DNA from: Coccinella septempunctata
Taxonomy: Eukaryota > Arthropoda > Insecta > Coleoptera > Coccinellidae
Direction of reading: 5' to 3'
NCBI RefSeq assembly: GCF_907165205.1
Contig: NC_058190.1
Coordinates: 46,178,116-46,242,115, forward strand
DNA length: 64,000 nt
Part shown: positions 1-10,429 of the stretch, one piece after another
Layout: each line of letters opens with the position of its first letter
How positions within the stretch are numbered: the stretch's first letter is position 1
Notes under the pieces: model-generated
Told to the model about the DNA's origin: nothing
Seen by the model: only the letters and a program-made list of their open reading frames with translations
The model's database searches: none
Made by a program: the position numbers and the translations under genes

Positions 1-100
1 TTGTTGAAGTTCCAAAAAGATTTTTTGGAATGACCCAGCCTCAGAAGATTCTGCCAGAGTGTTTCGATTTCAGTTTTTTCCTTCTCCTGGATGTACGTCA

Positions 101-1110
101 TGATTGTGAGACCGATTATAACCTTTGGGGCAATAGTCTGGTTTGCTAAACATAGTAGACAAGCATGATAAAAATACTGGACAAGGTACAAAGGCTTGCC
201 TGTGCCTGCATCACTGGAGCTATGAGAACGTGCCCAACTAGAGCACTTGAGGTCATCACAGATCTCACCCCTCTACATCTAGCCCACGAACCCATCCTCA
301 GAATACCTACAGGTACAGGTCAGAAGGCCTGGTCCTCTCTAAACAACAGGTACATCTCATCAGATAATCTCCCTAGTGATGTTATGATCAAAAAAGTAAG
401 CATTGAGACCAAGTTTAAGAAGATGCCATGTAAAAGGAGAGAATGGGAAAAGGAATACACTACCTAAAATTCGAAAACTGATACCATTAAATGGTATACA
501 GATGGTTCAAAAACCACGATAGTGGCTGCAAGTACTAAGTGCACCCTGTCGTTAGGCTTCTCCTCGAATGTTTTTCAGGCAATAATACTTGCAAGGATGT
601 CACATGTTGATCCGTTCTGATAGTCAAGCCGATATCAAAGCACTGAACTCCTATATGGATATGGGAGTACAGAATGGAAATTTAATGAAATAGTCAAGAA
701 CAACAAGGTCTCTTTAGTCTGGGTTTTTGTTCACTCTGGATTCAAAGGAAAGAACTAAAGGAGGAGGAAACACACTCTCCAGAAAAGGACCACAAACGCC
801 ACTTACTGGCTCAGAGCCTTTCTGTGGTATAGAAAAATGCAACTATATGAAATAGAGTCTGGAGAAGGAAGAAACCAAAAGAGAATCTTCCAGGAATGCA
901 GAAAGTTCTTCGGGAGTTTTTGAAAGTTCAAGATGCAAGAACTATTTGGATCTGGGTAAGAACTACGTACGCTTCCTTACTGGACTTTTTGTCGCCTTAG
1001 GAAGCATATCATGAGAATGGGATTATAAGAAACTGGCGAGTGTAGATTTTGTGGGGAAGAGGATGAAACTCCTGGAATGGGTACTTAAGCTCTCTTAGAG
1101 TCTATGACTG
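101..1110 (+). pseudogene. Decayed I/R1-type LINE: reverse-transcriptase end, RNase H and zinc knuckle
   Basis: Remnant of a non-LTR retrotransposon polyprotein, broken by frameshifts and stops. From 101 one frame reads MIVRPIITFGAIVWFAK. A shifted frame from 165 reads LDKVQRLACACITGAMRT and LEVITDLTPLHLAHEP, the conserved end of the RT region in I/R1/LOA-group LINEs. RNase H follows: WYTDGSKT at 492 (first catalytic Asp), DSQADIKALN from 619 in another frame (later Asp), then a damaged form of the WVPGHSG motif near 720-745. CRFCGEEDE at 1041 is the start of a CxxC...HxxxxC zinc knuckle. Fingers, palm and endonuclease are absent, so the copy is 5'-truncated or continues outside the window. 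It cannot be active. The LINE assignment is firm; the exact clade is an inference from having RNase H. Confidence 0.85.
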
Positions 1111-3480
1111 GTGTTTATTAGAACTCTGGAGCTGAAAGGCGGGCTGTAGAATGCACAATAGACCTTAAGGTCATAGTGAAATGTAACTCCCTTACCAAAC
1201 TACAACTATAACTTCTCCTGAAACTATTTCCTCTAGGTACATTTTCCTATACCACAAAAAGGTCCCTGGCTATTGAAAGAAGTTTTTGCTCCTTTTCTGG
1301 TTTAATATCTTTTGATTCCTGAGCGACCAGGAATCCAGAAGACCTTTTCATTCTTATCTAGTTTTCCTCTGCACGCCCATACCATCTTTGGAGCTTAACA
1401 CTTCAATCGCAGTCTGACTCTTTGAAAACAATGCTATGTCGTATTTTTCCGACAATGTCTCTATCAATGACCGTCTTTGGATAATATAGGGTTACAGAGC
1501 GATGCTGAAAAACGTAGCTTTTCCAAGAAGCACGCGTGTAGAAAACATCCAACAAAATTTCTACTTTTCACCCAATCAGCAAGACTCAATTCTGGATCAA
1601 TCATTATCATGGTTCATCTTCACTTTGAAACCAATTTGACAATAATATTTTTCCTACGTTCCATCTGGACATGGTGCTGAGTTGATTCAGCAACCGTTTT
1701 GTTGGTTTTGCGAAAGCGGAATCCCCCCTATTCAACCTTGTTTCCAACTTCTGACCAACATCGCTTCCAGTACGAATTTCCTAGTCCCAGCCCCATCCTC
1801 AATCATCAGGTAGATATTAATCCCCCAAATGCGGAACTCCGAAAACACGTTTATAATTCCTTTGAAATTGGGCAATGAATAGGGAATCGTTCATCCTCTT
1901 GCCGCAGATAAAATAATCCCACTCGGAAGCTCGAAAAGGAACAATCAATTGCCAAGTTAATTCGTCGACAATGAAAACCTGACCATACACAATGTGAAAA
2001 CAATCATGCAGCACATTCTTTCAGTCGTAATAAAAACCGAGGAATTTCATTCATCTCTTTTACTCTCTGGGTTAGTGAGGTGAGTCATTGCAAATGGAAC
2101 TTTTTTAAGGCTCGTCATGCACTACGGCATTTGTCCGGTTAAATATTTTCTGTTCCATAAGTCAGTTTTTAGCTGTAAATCTGATTCTTGCGAGAAGTTG
2201 GGGTAGTTTTGAAGGGGGCAAAACATGATAATACCGTTAAAATGAGCAGTAGTAATTATTTTTTGGAGAACTGATCGCATAGTTTTTCTGTCACTTTCAC
2301 TTAATTCAGAGAGAATTAATATAGATTGACGGTTTTTCACTGAACCTTAGATTATAGTATTGTGGACAGTAGGGGTTATTTCATCTTCAATTGGCAAAAC
2401 GCTTTTCTCATCAGTCTTCTTTCAAATTTGAGAAGTATCTCGCAGCAGAAATTGTACTGAAAGAAGTGATGGATCTGATGTGACCATAATTATTATTGTT
2501 AAAAATTTGGTTATTGTCTAAATGGTATTGAAGCAACTATTTCTCTTCTACAGACAACACTTCAACAATAATCATACTTTTCTCCAAGAATGAGAATAAT
2601 TATGAACCCACTGAAAATTTCAGTTTTCGTTTTCAGACAGGCATGTTTCAAAAAACGATTCATCGAACGTTATAAAAGTATAAAGAAAGCTTCATTCTGT
2701 ATAGAGCTAGGTAATATTATATTGAATTAGCGAAGAGCGTTCAATTCAGTTTTTAGTTTAATGCTAGAGGGTTGTTAAAATAAAATGGTGGACAACTTTA
2801 TGCTCTTTTTCCAGATCTCAATTCGTGCCAATAAGCCTTCTAGTCCATGATTCCCTTAGGGCATTCCGAAGATAATATAGTAGATATTAGAGATCGATAA
2901 ATCCCAAGCGAGCGTGTGTTTGCTGCCGCTTGTATTCGTTGTCAAAGTTGGGATAGGTCCATGAAGTTGATGGATTCACACAAAGGGCTCTATATAGAGG
3001 TCGAATACATTTATTTTTTCGCTCCGGATCTGGGCCAATTGATATATGATATCACCGTTTTGGTCGAGAGTCATCCGTCAAGGGCTTTTGCCCTGTATTT
3101 TCGCTAATAGGACATGTTATGTCACACTGTTGAAATTTCAAGTGGTGTACGATCACATGAATATAAAAGGGTCGCCAAAATACGAAATTGGGGTAGGCCC
3201 TTCATTGACCTTGAAAGCTCATTGAAAATGGATCGGATGATGAAATTTTTACAAATTTCTGAAGACAAATGAGTTTCAAGTTTGTGAAGGAGCATGGAGT
3301 CAAATTCAAATGGTGGAAACTTCTTTCATCTTTTCGTTAAAATTTTGGCGATTTCTTCATGCATGAGAATGTGTTTTATTTTTTTAACCGGAAACGGTGC
3401 CTCGTACAGCAAAACGTCAAGAGATCGAATTTACTTCAAATTAAATAATGATTTAAATACTTATTTTTATTGTAGGAAAA
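1111..3480. other. AT-rich stretch with no recognised feature
   Basis: Short frames only (63-72 codons), none resembling a known family. The first 300 bases may be 3' untranslated sequence of the preceding LINE. I see no tandem repeat, inverted repeat or RNA gene here. Confidence 0.5.
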
Positions 3481-3481
3481 A

Positions 3482-3544
3482 CCAGTGGCGTATCTTTTTT
3501 TTTTCTGGAAATATTCAGTCTCGCTGCAGTACGGACGCCACTGG
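3482..3544. mobile_element. 63-bp miniature inverted-repeat element with hAT-like ends
   Basis: Begins CCAGTGGCGTAT and ends GGACGCCACTGG, an 11-12 bp inverted repeat matching the CAGTGGCG start common to many hAT elements. Flanking TAGGAAAAA and TAGAAAAG could be a decayed 8-bp target duplication. Similar CAGTGGCG ends lie at 27522, 30737, 43302, 55739 and 57341. Confidence 0.5.
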
Positions 3545-3669
3545 TAGAAAAGAAAAGAAATGATATTATGCAAAAAGTGCTACTTGACGCTCAAAACCTA
3601 TGTCTCAAATTTTATACAAATATTTCAAGCAGTGTGAAAGTTATTAATCAAAAACATTTTTTTTTTCTA

Positions 3670-3800
3670 TAATTTTAACACCCCGTATCTCGGAGAGGAA
3701 ACATTTCTCGACATATGTTTATATGACAAACTAGGGCTTATTTTTGATGTAGAATACGTGGTTAAAATTTCTTGGTTACGATCTGGACCACCCTGTATAA
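3670..3800. repeat. Fragment of a dispersed repeat bounded by two CACCC(C/T)GTAT motifs
   Basis: ACACCCCGTATCTCGG near 3679 and CCACCCTGTATAA near 3789 face the same way, so they are not the two ends of one inverted-repeat element. A related ACACCCCGTATATGG lies near 11962. Probably truncated ends of CACCCTGTA-type elements. Confidence 0.35.
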
Positions 3801-3879
3801 CCCAAGAGATTTGATGCTAAACGGTATAATTATGGATTCTCATTAAGTATCGGCCACACCAATTCAATATTATATTCTT

Positions 3880-4190
3880 CTGTTCGACGTATGTGGGGAA
3901 AACTTGATCCTAAAAGGCAACCCCGCCAATGGCGGATATCGGCAGCGAACAAGAAGACGATGGGTCAGAGATAAATCACCCCCAAACTAAAACGACGGGC
4001 GGTCTTAATGACCGGTTTCGAATATGCGGATTGTCACACGGTTAAAGTCACGGTCAGAGAGGGGCCCCGATGGATGTGGTCTTCTATTTTTATGATGTTC
4101 TTCCGTTTGTCCGCCAAGAAAGAGCGAGGATAATGGATGAAAAGGTTTAGGAGGATCTTCATTCGTGTTGCGTTAATTGGATATCTTTTT
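3880..4190. other. GC-richer unique island
   Basis: Base composition rises against the surrounding AT-rich DNA. No reading frame of note and no internal repeat. It lacks the CACCCTGTA signatures of the nearby elements, so it may be retained single-copy host sequence. Confidence 0.3.
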
Positions 4191-4584
4191 TTCCTATTAT
4201 GAACGATAATAGTATAATGGAATAAGTATACGGATATCGCGAATCAATTTATAGATAGAAACGTAATTGTGGTTGACTTGTGCAGTTTTGGCCTCACAGA
4301 GGTTCAAAGAATAATAAGAAAAGTTGCTGAATCACCAATTTCGAATTGAACATCGCCATCACCTTCAGTAGATTTTGAAAATTTTCCATTAACGTATTTA
4401 ATGGAGGATTAAATTTTTAATGGACACTTGCACAATATGTATTTGCTGCTTCTGCAACTGATCGTATGTCTGACAATGAATATCACTGCGTGTCTGTTAT
4501 CGAGCACACAACATGAACTAATCATATAACGAGCGTTCAAAAAACTTCGTTCTCGTGTAGATTTTGGTCTTGCATTTGCTCTTA

Positions 4585-5232
4585 TACAGAGCGAGTCTTT
4601 GACTCGTATAAATATTTCAACAGTAGATTCTTGAGGTCCAAAGACACACTTCTTCCTTTACCATTTATTCCGAATCGGCTGGGTTTAAAAGATACAGGCT
4701 GTTGAAAAACCAAAAAAAAAAGTTGTTTTTAGTGCTCCAAAAATTTCGTTTTTCATTTAATTGCTGAATTTTTTTCGAATACAAGTGTTCCCGTTTTCTC
4801 ACTATGAGCATTGAGTACCATAAAAATACCAAAAATTCAAAGAACCTAACTCTTGAAACTAAGTTGTTGGACGCTATCTAAAGTATGTATAATATTTGGA
4901 CGTTTTGTAAAATGAAAGCATTCTTTATATTTTCTCGTATAATGCGCCGTTTTCGAGTAATTTGATGTTCCAAAGATAAAAGTATCTGTGAGATTTGAAA
5001 AATTGGTTACCCTGGCTATATACAACTCTGTTTAAAAATCCACAGCTGTGTAGAGTCACAGATTAAGGTAATTTGTTTTTCCAGGGGTGGCACCGCTCAT
5101 TATGAAAACTTAAAATGGCCATATCTGTTTACCAGGGTCGAATCGAAGAAAATGGTATAGGAAAAAACTGTTTCTTTTTACCTAAAGAATATACTGTTAA
5201 AATTTTTTTGCGAGTCAAAGATTCAATCTGTA
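4585..5232. mobile_element. Foldback element, family B, copy 1
   Basis: Starts TACAGAGCGAGTCTTTGACT and ends GAGTCAAAGATTCAATCTGTA, imperfect inverted termini of the family whose best copy is at 40971-41664. Internally the left third (CAACAGTAGATTCTTGAGGT) and the right end (AAGAATATACTGTTAAAAT) are also inverted relatives, so much of the element can fold on itself. TA at both ends fits a Tc1/mariner-type TA target. No coding capacity. Confidence 0.7.
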
Positions 5233-5820
5233 CCTATACCATTTTGTGGTTCATATTCAGTCAGAAATGACACATAAGGTCAAGTATGAGAATTGTGAGG
5301 GAATTTCCTATTTCTATCTTCAATTCTCGAACAATTTTGTGTTCAAAATTGTTTGAATGTGACGACCACTCAAAAACATTTGCCTTGTCAAGAAATGTTC
5401 AGATCCTGAGAGCAGGGAGAGCTGTAGTTTTGAGTTGAAATTTCAAGTAGACAAGTCAAGTTTCACAAAAAATATCTGGCACGTTGACTAATTATAAAAT
5501 TGTCGTCGTGGTTTTGTGACGTTTGTCGGATTGCTGTTGTAGGTTGGCCAACAATCTCAATTTTTTTGTTCTATTGATATTTTGGTATGAAACAAATAAT
5601 GTCCGATAAGAATGCCATAAAACTAAGCAGGCAGTGAGATCTGGATGCTGTTCATGAATCAATAAATCGATCGAGGGTCGATCATGACCCAGTTGGACAA
5701 AAATAACGATTTTTTTCATAGAATTTTTTTGCAATATGCCTTGATGAATTTGCGCCCTATACTACACATAAATGACATCTAGTCTACGTCTATTCTACGT
5801 ATTTGGGAGATTCCAGCATC
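5233..5820. other. AT-rich stretch with no recognised feature
   Basis: An 80-codon minus-strand frame at 5492-5734 resembles nothing I know. No repeat structure seen. Confidence 0.4.
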
Positions 5821-6070
5821 ACAGGTCTATAAAAACCCTAAACAGTCCGCCACTGAAAGGATCCTCGATTCTTCCCATTGCTACGCGGCGTCAGTGATCT
5901 TCACGACATCCGTGGACCTAAATCCGTCACGTAGACCGAGGGATGCAAACATCGTCAAATGAAGCAACGCTGTATCGACACGTCGATGCATAAAAAAAAT
6001 GGATGTACAAGAACATCGACTAAAAAAAATCGATATATTTTTTTCTTCTCACAGAAGACAATGAGGTGAG
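5820..6070 (+). promoter_or_regulatory. GC-richer island with TATA-like box and splice-site pair
   Basis: CTATAAAAACCC at about 5827 resembles a TATA box and is followed by GC-richer, apparently unique DNA. A textbook 3' splice site (pyrimidine run then CTCACAG, ending 6054) is followed by AAGACAATGAG and then a textbook donor GTGAGT at 6066. This would define an 11-nt exon 6055-6065 carrying an ATG. The splice signals are seen in the sequence; that they are used is inference. Chance co-occurrence is quite possible. Confidence 0.25.
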
Positions 6071-6539
6071 TTTATTGCTCGTCTAAAGCTTTTTACCGTT
6101 GCCCTTTGATGAATCCAGTAAAAAGGGGTAGCATCATAATCTTGCTACGTCTCAGATACTTCGAATATTTCTCCAGAGTCAGTGGAATAGCCAGTTCGAT
6201 GATGGATGTGAATTCAAGTTTTTTGAATCACCAATCATCACTTGTTTCCGCAACTCATTGTTTAGCTGAACGATCATTTATTGTCTTGTTCGGAGCTTCA
6301 TTGGGGGCATAATTTCGCCGACCATCACATATGAATATTCCCCAGAAATTCTCAGCTAAACCGCGGAATATCGATGTGAAGAAGTTCCTCTAAGATAATT
6401 AGAATTAATTCAGATGCATACTACCCGCTGATATGAATATCAACCAGTGTTACGATCTGAATTGACATCATAATATGGATTTTGCGTTCCTAGATTATGA
6501 ACCCTATTACATTTAGTGGGCTGTGGGGACAGTAGGTTA
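6071..6539. other. No recognised feature
   Basis: AT-rich, with one 68-codon plus-strand frame (6106-6312) of no recognisable family. No repeats seen. Confidence 0.4.
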
Positions 6540-6544
6540 TTAAA

Positions 6545-7380
6545 ACACTGTTATTCTATTGCCAACGTTTCGAAATAAATTTATTTCTTTCTCAAGGCTG
6601 AAATAAAGTACGATTTTTATAGGTTAGGTGGATCTACAGTTCCAGAAAACTCTTACCTCTAAAATTTATCGTGATTTAACAAAATTCGGATGAATAAGAT
6701 ATTCTGACGCATACACATTTAATACCATCATCATTTCAAACATAATAAGAAAATCCAGATGATGAAAATCAACACAGAAACAAACATCAGTTCTGAACAA
6801 ACACAGATCTATGGTTCAAAATACACTCTTCTTGATCTTTATGTTGCAAACCTTTGAAAACAGATATACTTGCTACTTGAAACAAAGTCATCTTATAATG
6901 AATGTGTCTAATAATATGTATTAGTGTAATTTTGACTCAGGTTTTTTACGTCTGTCCTGAAATTAACACAATATAAACTTTTTTTCATGAATATCATCTC
7001 ACTAATATTTCTCTTCCACCAATTTTGTTCATAGTCCAGTATAATTGTTTCATCAAACTTAAATGAATGTCCCGTAGAAAAATGATGCACATCTAGCAGT
7101 TTTTTCTTGTTTCTCACCACTCCTACAGTCCCATTTATGCTGTGCAACACGCTTCTTAAGATATTGTCTTGTTTGTCCTATGTACTGTTGTCCACACTCA
7201 CAAGGTACCGAATACACCACACCAGAGTTCAACCAAAACGGGGTTTTGTCGTTTAACTTAGAAAATATGTTGCCCACCCTTTTAACAGTGTATAAAGAAA
7301 GTTTTAAACTGTCATCATCAAAAAGGGCAGTAATATGTTGGGATAGGCCATTGACTGTAATAGAGGGATCTGAATTGAGC
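6545..7380 (-). pseudogene. Penelope-like retroelement remnant with GIY-YIG endonuclease
   Basis: On the minus strand a frame reads LYTVKRVGNIFSKL, then VVYSVPCECGQQYIGQTRQ and LKKRVAQHK (about 7240-7140). The pattern VVYxxPCxCxxxYIGQTxxxLxxRxxxH is the GIY-YIG nuclease domain that follows the reverse transcriptase in Penelope-like elements. A second frame continues HHFSTGHSFKFDETIILDYE, KRNISEMIFM and TDVKNLSQNYTN, the conserved segment after GIY-YIG. The catalytic core is therefore split by a frameshift near 7140. The RT itself is missing. At 6556-6600 the strand carries CCTTGAGAAAG, a palindromic AT stem and CGAAACGTTGG, a tail motif often seen at Penelope-like ends. It is dead, but identifiable with good confidence. 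Confidence 0.85.
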
Positions 7381-7438
7381 TAGCCAATTTGCCATCGTCA
7401 GGGCTACTAGGTGGAGAACGTTCCACCGAAGAAAAACA

Positions 7439-7483
7439 GATGCCGACCATGGTTTCGGTCTCATTTGACCTCGTCAGAGCAAC
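7439..7483 (-). ncRNA. Hammerhead ribozyme (type I, Penelope-like-element class)
   Basis: Read 5'->3' on the minus strand, the parts occur in the canonical order. Stem I 5' strand GTTGCT (7483-7478); core CTGACGA (7477-7471); stem II GGTC / loop AAATGA / GACC (7470-7457, four perfect pairs); core GAA (7456-7454); stem III ACC-AT-GGT (7453-7446); cleavable C (7445); stem I 3' strand GGCATC (7444-7439), which pairs with GTTGCT apart from one U-U and with one G-U. All invariant core positions (CUGANGA, GAA, A15.1-U16.1, H17) are met. Penelope-like elements are known to carry such ribozymes, and this one sits 60 nt upstream of a Penelope-like remnant on the same strand. Activity was not tested; the very short stem III may require dimerisation. 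Confidence 0.8.
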
Positions 7484-7499
7484 ACAGCTTCTTCTCCGA

Positions 7500-7780
7500 T
7501 GAAAAAACGTTTGGAATGGATGGACTCTTATTGCATACTGGCACGCCGCACGCGCTACTGAGTATAATCGAGTAGTACTCGAGCACCACCTAATATGAAA
7601 CGAGATCCTATTCCGATCCCCTCCAGATCGAAACCCAGCATATGTCCCATATTTCCTCTAATTGCCTCCCTGTTAAGGCATGATCCTTCTCATTATCCCC
7701 TGAAATAGCATCGATATTTCTGAAATATCGACGAACCATTCGCACCCCTACGGTCGACCAGGAGTTCCATTTCCATCTCC
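7500..7780. other. No recognised feature
   Basis: Moderate GC, no frame or repeat of note. It may be further 5' sequence of the Penelope-like element. Confidence 0.35.
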
Positions 7781-8212
7781 GCGTGGTAGCCGCGGGCTAC
7801 AACCTCGTCCCCGACGGGGCAGCCCTTGCACGCGTCTTGGCGGGTTCCGCAGCATCCAGAAACACCCAGGCCCCCATTGTTTACCATCGGGGACCAGCAC
7901 TATATCCGTTTCCAATAGTTACGACGGCCGGAGCCGGCGGCCATCCGGGCCGTTATGGCGACTTCAACACATGGTCCGGTGACGCCATCGTTTCTTCAGC
8001 AGCGCGTCACATTGCACTCTGTACGGCCGACCACCCCCGCAACCCCCCCGGTCCCGGCCACGACCCCCCGCGTCTCATCAAGGCCTCACCCCGTCCCGGC
8101 AGTCCGCCGGTGCCTGCAAAACGGCCACCCGCCGACCCTTTTCGACAGGGCCGTACGAGGGGGGTGCAGTTTGGCAAAGCCGGGGATGACGCGCTTGGGT
8201 GAGATGAAGGGC
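7780..8212. other. GC-rich island
   Basis: Strongly GC-rich and C-rich on the plus strand between about 8030 and 8110. Frames of 139 codons (7783-8202, plus) and 89 codons (7955-8224, plus) are open in overlapping phases, as expected when GC content suppresses stops. Their Pro/Ala/Gly/Arg-rich translations match no family I know. Abrupt return to AT-rich sequence at both sides. Confidence 0.4.
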
Positions 8213-8272
8213 GGCCATATTTGAAGAAATGTCATTAGCAGCCGTTTGTATTCAGTATTTTTTGACATACTT
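8213..8272. repeat. Dispersed repeat H, copy 1
   Basis: GCCATATTTGAAGAAATGTC and ATTAGCAGCC, followed by a TTGACAT-rich stretch, recur at 9772-9840 (CAGCCATATTTAAAAAAATG) and in diverged form at 8800-8835. Likely ends of one short repetitive element. Confidence 0.45.
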
Positions 8273-8827
8273 TTGACATTTCTAACTTAGTTTTCAAATG
8301 GAACCGTATTTTTTGAGAACTCGTCGTAGAATTCTTGAGATTGTACCTTTGTATTCGTAGATTTGATAAAATAATACTTGCTTGTACAAAGCTAAGCTGA
8401 TCAACCCGAGATTGTGACTTGTGGCATGCGTAGTCGTTATAGGACATTTTGGATTGGAGTCAGTTCAGGGACACTCGAACCATCTATGACATTTATGATC
8501 ACAAAACTTCAAAGTGAGTCAATATTGTCAATAATAGTCAGTTTTCCATCGAAATTGGTAAGGATTTATACGAACCAGTCGAAATTACAAAAACATGAAC
8601 TCAACTAACACTTTTGTGTACCCCTCAGGCAGAATGGAGATCATCATGTGTCAAAGTCAGCTGATCCGAAATGCTCTATTCGGTGGTTATAATTGGTTGG
8701 ATCGTTGAAGAATGTGAAATTCATTTCAATCTGCACGTTGGCAGAACACCAATAAGACTATGTTTCTATAATGTGGGGTATGCAGCATGCAGCTAAAATT
8801 TCGTGGCAGCCAGATTTCGAGAAATGT

Positions 8828-8970
8828 CAGTTGTATTCGGGTTAGGCTTTTGGACGGTCCGAGAATAGTTTTAGAACTGCGCAGAGGATTCGATACTAGG
8901 GCACAACAGTTTTGCGCAGTTTTAGAACAATTCTCGGACCGTCCAAAAGTCGAACTCCAATACAGCCCTC
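8828..8970 (+). other. Long near-perfect hairpin (inverted repeat)
   Basis: Arm 8847-8883 (CTTTTGGACGGTCCGAGAAT then AGTTTTAGAACTGCGCA) is the reverse complement of 8913-8949 at 36 of 37 positions when two G-U pairs are allowed; the only mismatch is A-A. Pairing extends more weakly outward to about 8828 and 8970, with a loop of about 29 nt. Transcribed from either strand this would be a stable miRNA-precursor-like stem. The alternatives are a small foldback MITE or a recent inverted duplication. The upstream bases GGCAGCCAGATTTCGAGAAA belong to dispersed repeat H, which favours a mobile origin. A 62-codon frame that crosses it is incidental. Confidence 0.55.
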
Positions 8971-9094
8971 ATTAACATCCATTCGTATATTGACAAAATC
9001 GTGTCTTAAATACTTGGTAATATTTGACGCAATGTTCAATCCGAAAATAATCGTTAACGTGAGATCAATCAATTAACGTGAGATTGTGGTCAAT

Positions 9095-9676
9095 AGGGAA
9101 TACTCCTTCTGACGAAAATGATGTATTTATGAAATATCTTTGAAACGTCCAATTTTGAAATAACCATTTCAACCGTTTCCCAAAAAAATATATTTCAAGT
9201 ACTTAAAAATGAGAAATAAAAATGGGTATTTACAATTTAAAGCGTTTCGTTTCTATTGCACAAGTTGGCAACATCGACTGAAATATGCGTTGGTAATAAA
9301 GGACAACAAATACGCTATCTTGATGAGACAAAGATGGCTGTCTATGAAGCCTGTGACGAACGAGGAAGGTCGTACAATTTTAAGGGATTTTTATGGCCGG
9401 TTGCTGTTGAGGCTCGCCAGTTAGTACGCGCCTTATGATGGCTATGAATCAACAGCTGTTATTTCATAAACAAGCCATTGTTCTTTTCATTTTCTAGTAG
9501 GCGCTGTTGCCAAATCGTAAACTAGAAACGAAGCGATTTAAATTTTAAAACCTCATATTTGAAGAATGATTTTGAATAGTTTCCGCGGTGTAATTGGAAA
9601 TTTCATGAATGAAACTCATATTTATTCAGTTTAAACTTGCATATGCTGTGATAACCCAAATTGAGGAGAATTCCCC
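9095..9676. mobile_element. TIR element family G, copy 1 (582 bp)
   Basis: Starts AGGGAATACTCC and ends GGAGAATTCCCC, a 12-bp imperfect terminal inverted repeat, flanked by AT on both sides. The inner parts also pair: AGCGTTTCGTTTCTATTGCA near 9241 versus the reverse complement of the segment near 9520-9540. A second copy at 48947-49519 is about 90% alike by eye and interrupts a tandem array, which fixes both termini and a 2-bp AT duplication. Non-coding; overlapping 60-71 codon frames are incidental. Confidence 0.75.
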
Positions 9677-9771
9677 ATTGTGATATGATGTCAATTTGCT
9701 CGAGGAACATCAGTATAAGACGGCAAAGTGCAAGAAACCATAATATTGTCAATGGTATGCAGTTGAAACGT

Positions 9772-9840
9772 CGTGTCAGCCATATTTAAAAAAATGTCAT
9801 TAGCAGTCATTTCTCAGTATGTTTTGACAGAATTGTGACA
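9772..9840. repeat. Dispersed repeat H, copy 2
   Basis: CAGCCATATTTAAAAAAATG, TCATTAGCAGTC and TTTTGACAGAATTGTGACAT parallel the copy at 8213-8272. Confidence 0.4.
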
Positions 9841-10060
9841 TTGACACCTTGGTTGTCTTTTATACTCGGTTATGTTCGATCATAAAAACGTTAAGGTTCT
9901 ATCCAAACTAATGGGAGGAAGAATAGAGGGAAACAAGAGGATGCAACTAGCTATCAAGATCAGAATCAGCTCATAACATTAAGGTTCCCCAGTTAATCTG
10001 TCTGTTAAATATTGTCTGCGCTAATTTCATTATAGGGTTCCACTGATGTTATGAAGGTTC

Positions 10061-10429
10061 CTATGATGTTTTTTCATGAAAAAAGCCGTTTTTCTTGGTT
10101 GAATTAGAATTTATTATCCTGCTATTCATACCCAGAATCCGCAACGTCATAAGGAGAGCAGCACTTTCGTAAATCCCATCAGAGAGATGTCCAAATTCCC
10201 TCAGCAATCCTACAATTCTAATTTTTTGGCACATGTACCGCACGTGTTCTCTCGGTTTCCGCTTTCCGCATCTCTTTTCAAATCGCAACAAATGTACTTG
10301 TTGCCTCACGCTGAGCGAGATAAATCTCGCCAGTTTATCACAATAGGAAGGAATTTTACACGAAATGCCCAAATCGCGTTGCATTACACGGTTAAGGATG
10401 ATGTCACGTAATCGTTGAATGGAATTCAA
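10061..10429 (-). pseudogene. Possible coding remnant, 122 codons, family uncertain
   Basis: An open minus-strand frame contains LRDIILNRVMQRDLGI, REHVRYMCQKIRIVGLLREF and SDGIYESAALLMTLRILG. The order of a charged Arg/Asp helix followed by Y-x-x-x-K-x-R-x-x-x-L-L recalls a widespread but uncharacterised animal protein family with a (K/R)MREL(A/G)RLL signature. That is from memory and is weak. There is no start context, splice site or neighbour to support it. It could be a fragment of a longer gene or mobile element, or a chance frame. Confidence 0.25.

Noticed and set aside
7783..8202. 139-codon frame as a protein gene (likewise 30228-30584, 50841-51155, 54515-54919 and 59922-60281)
   Set aside because: All lie in GC-rich islands where several overlapping frames on both strands are open together. 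Translations are low-complexity and match no family.
9107..9140. CTGACGA followed by GAAA on the plus strand in element G (also 48960)
   Set aside because: No stable stem II and no stem III/cleavage site. Chance occurrence of short words.
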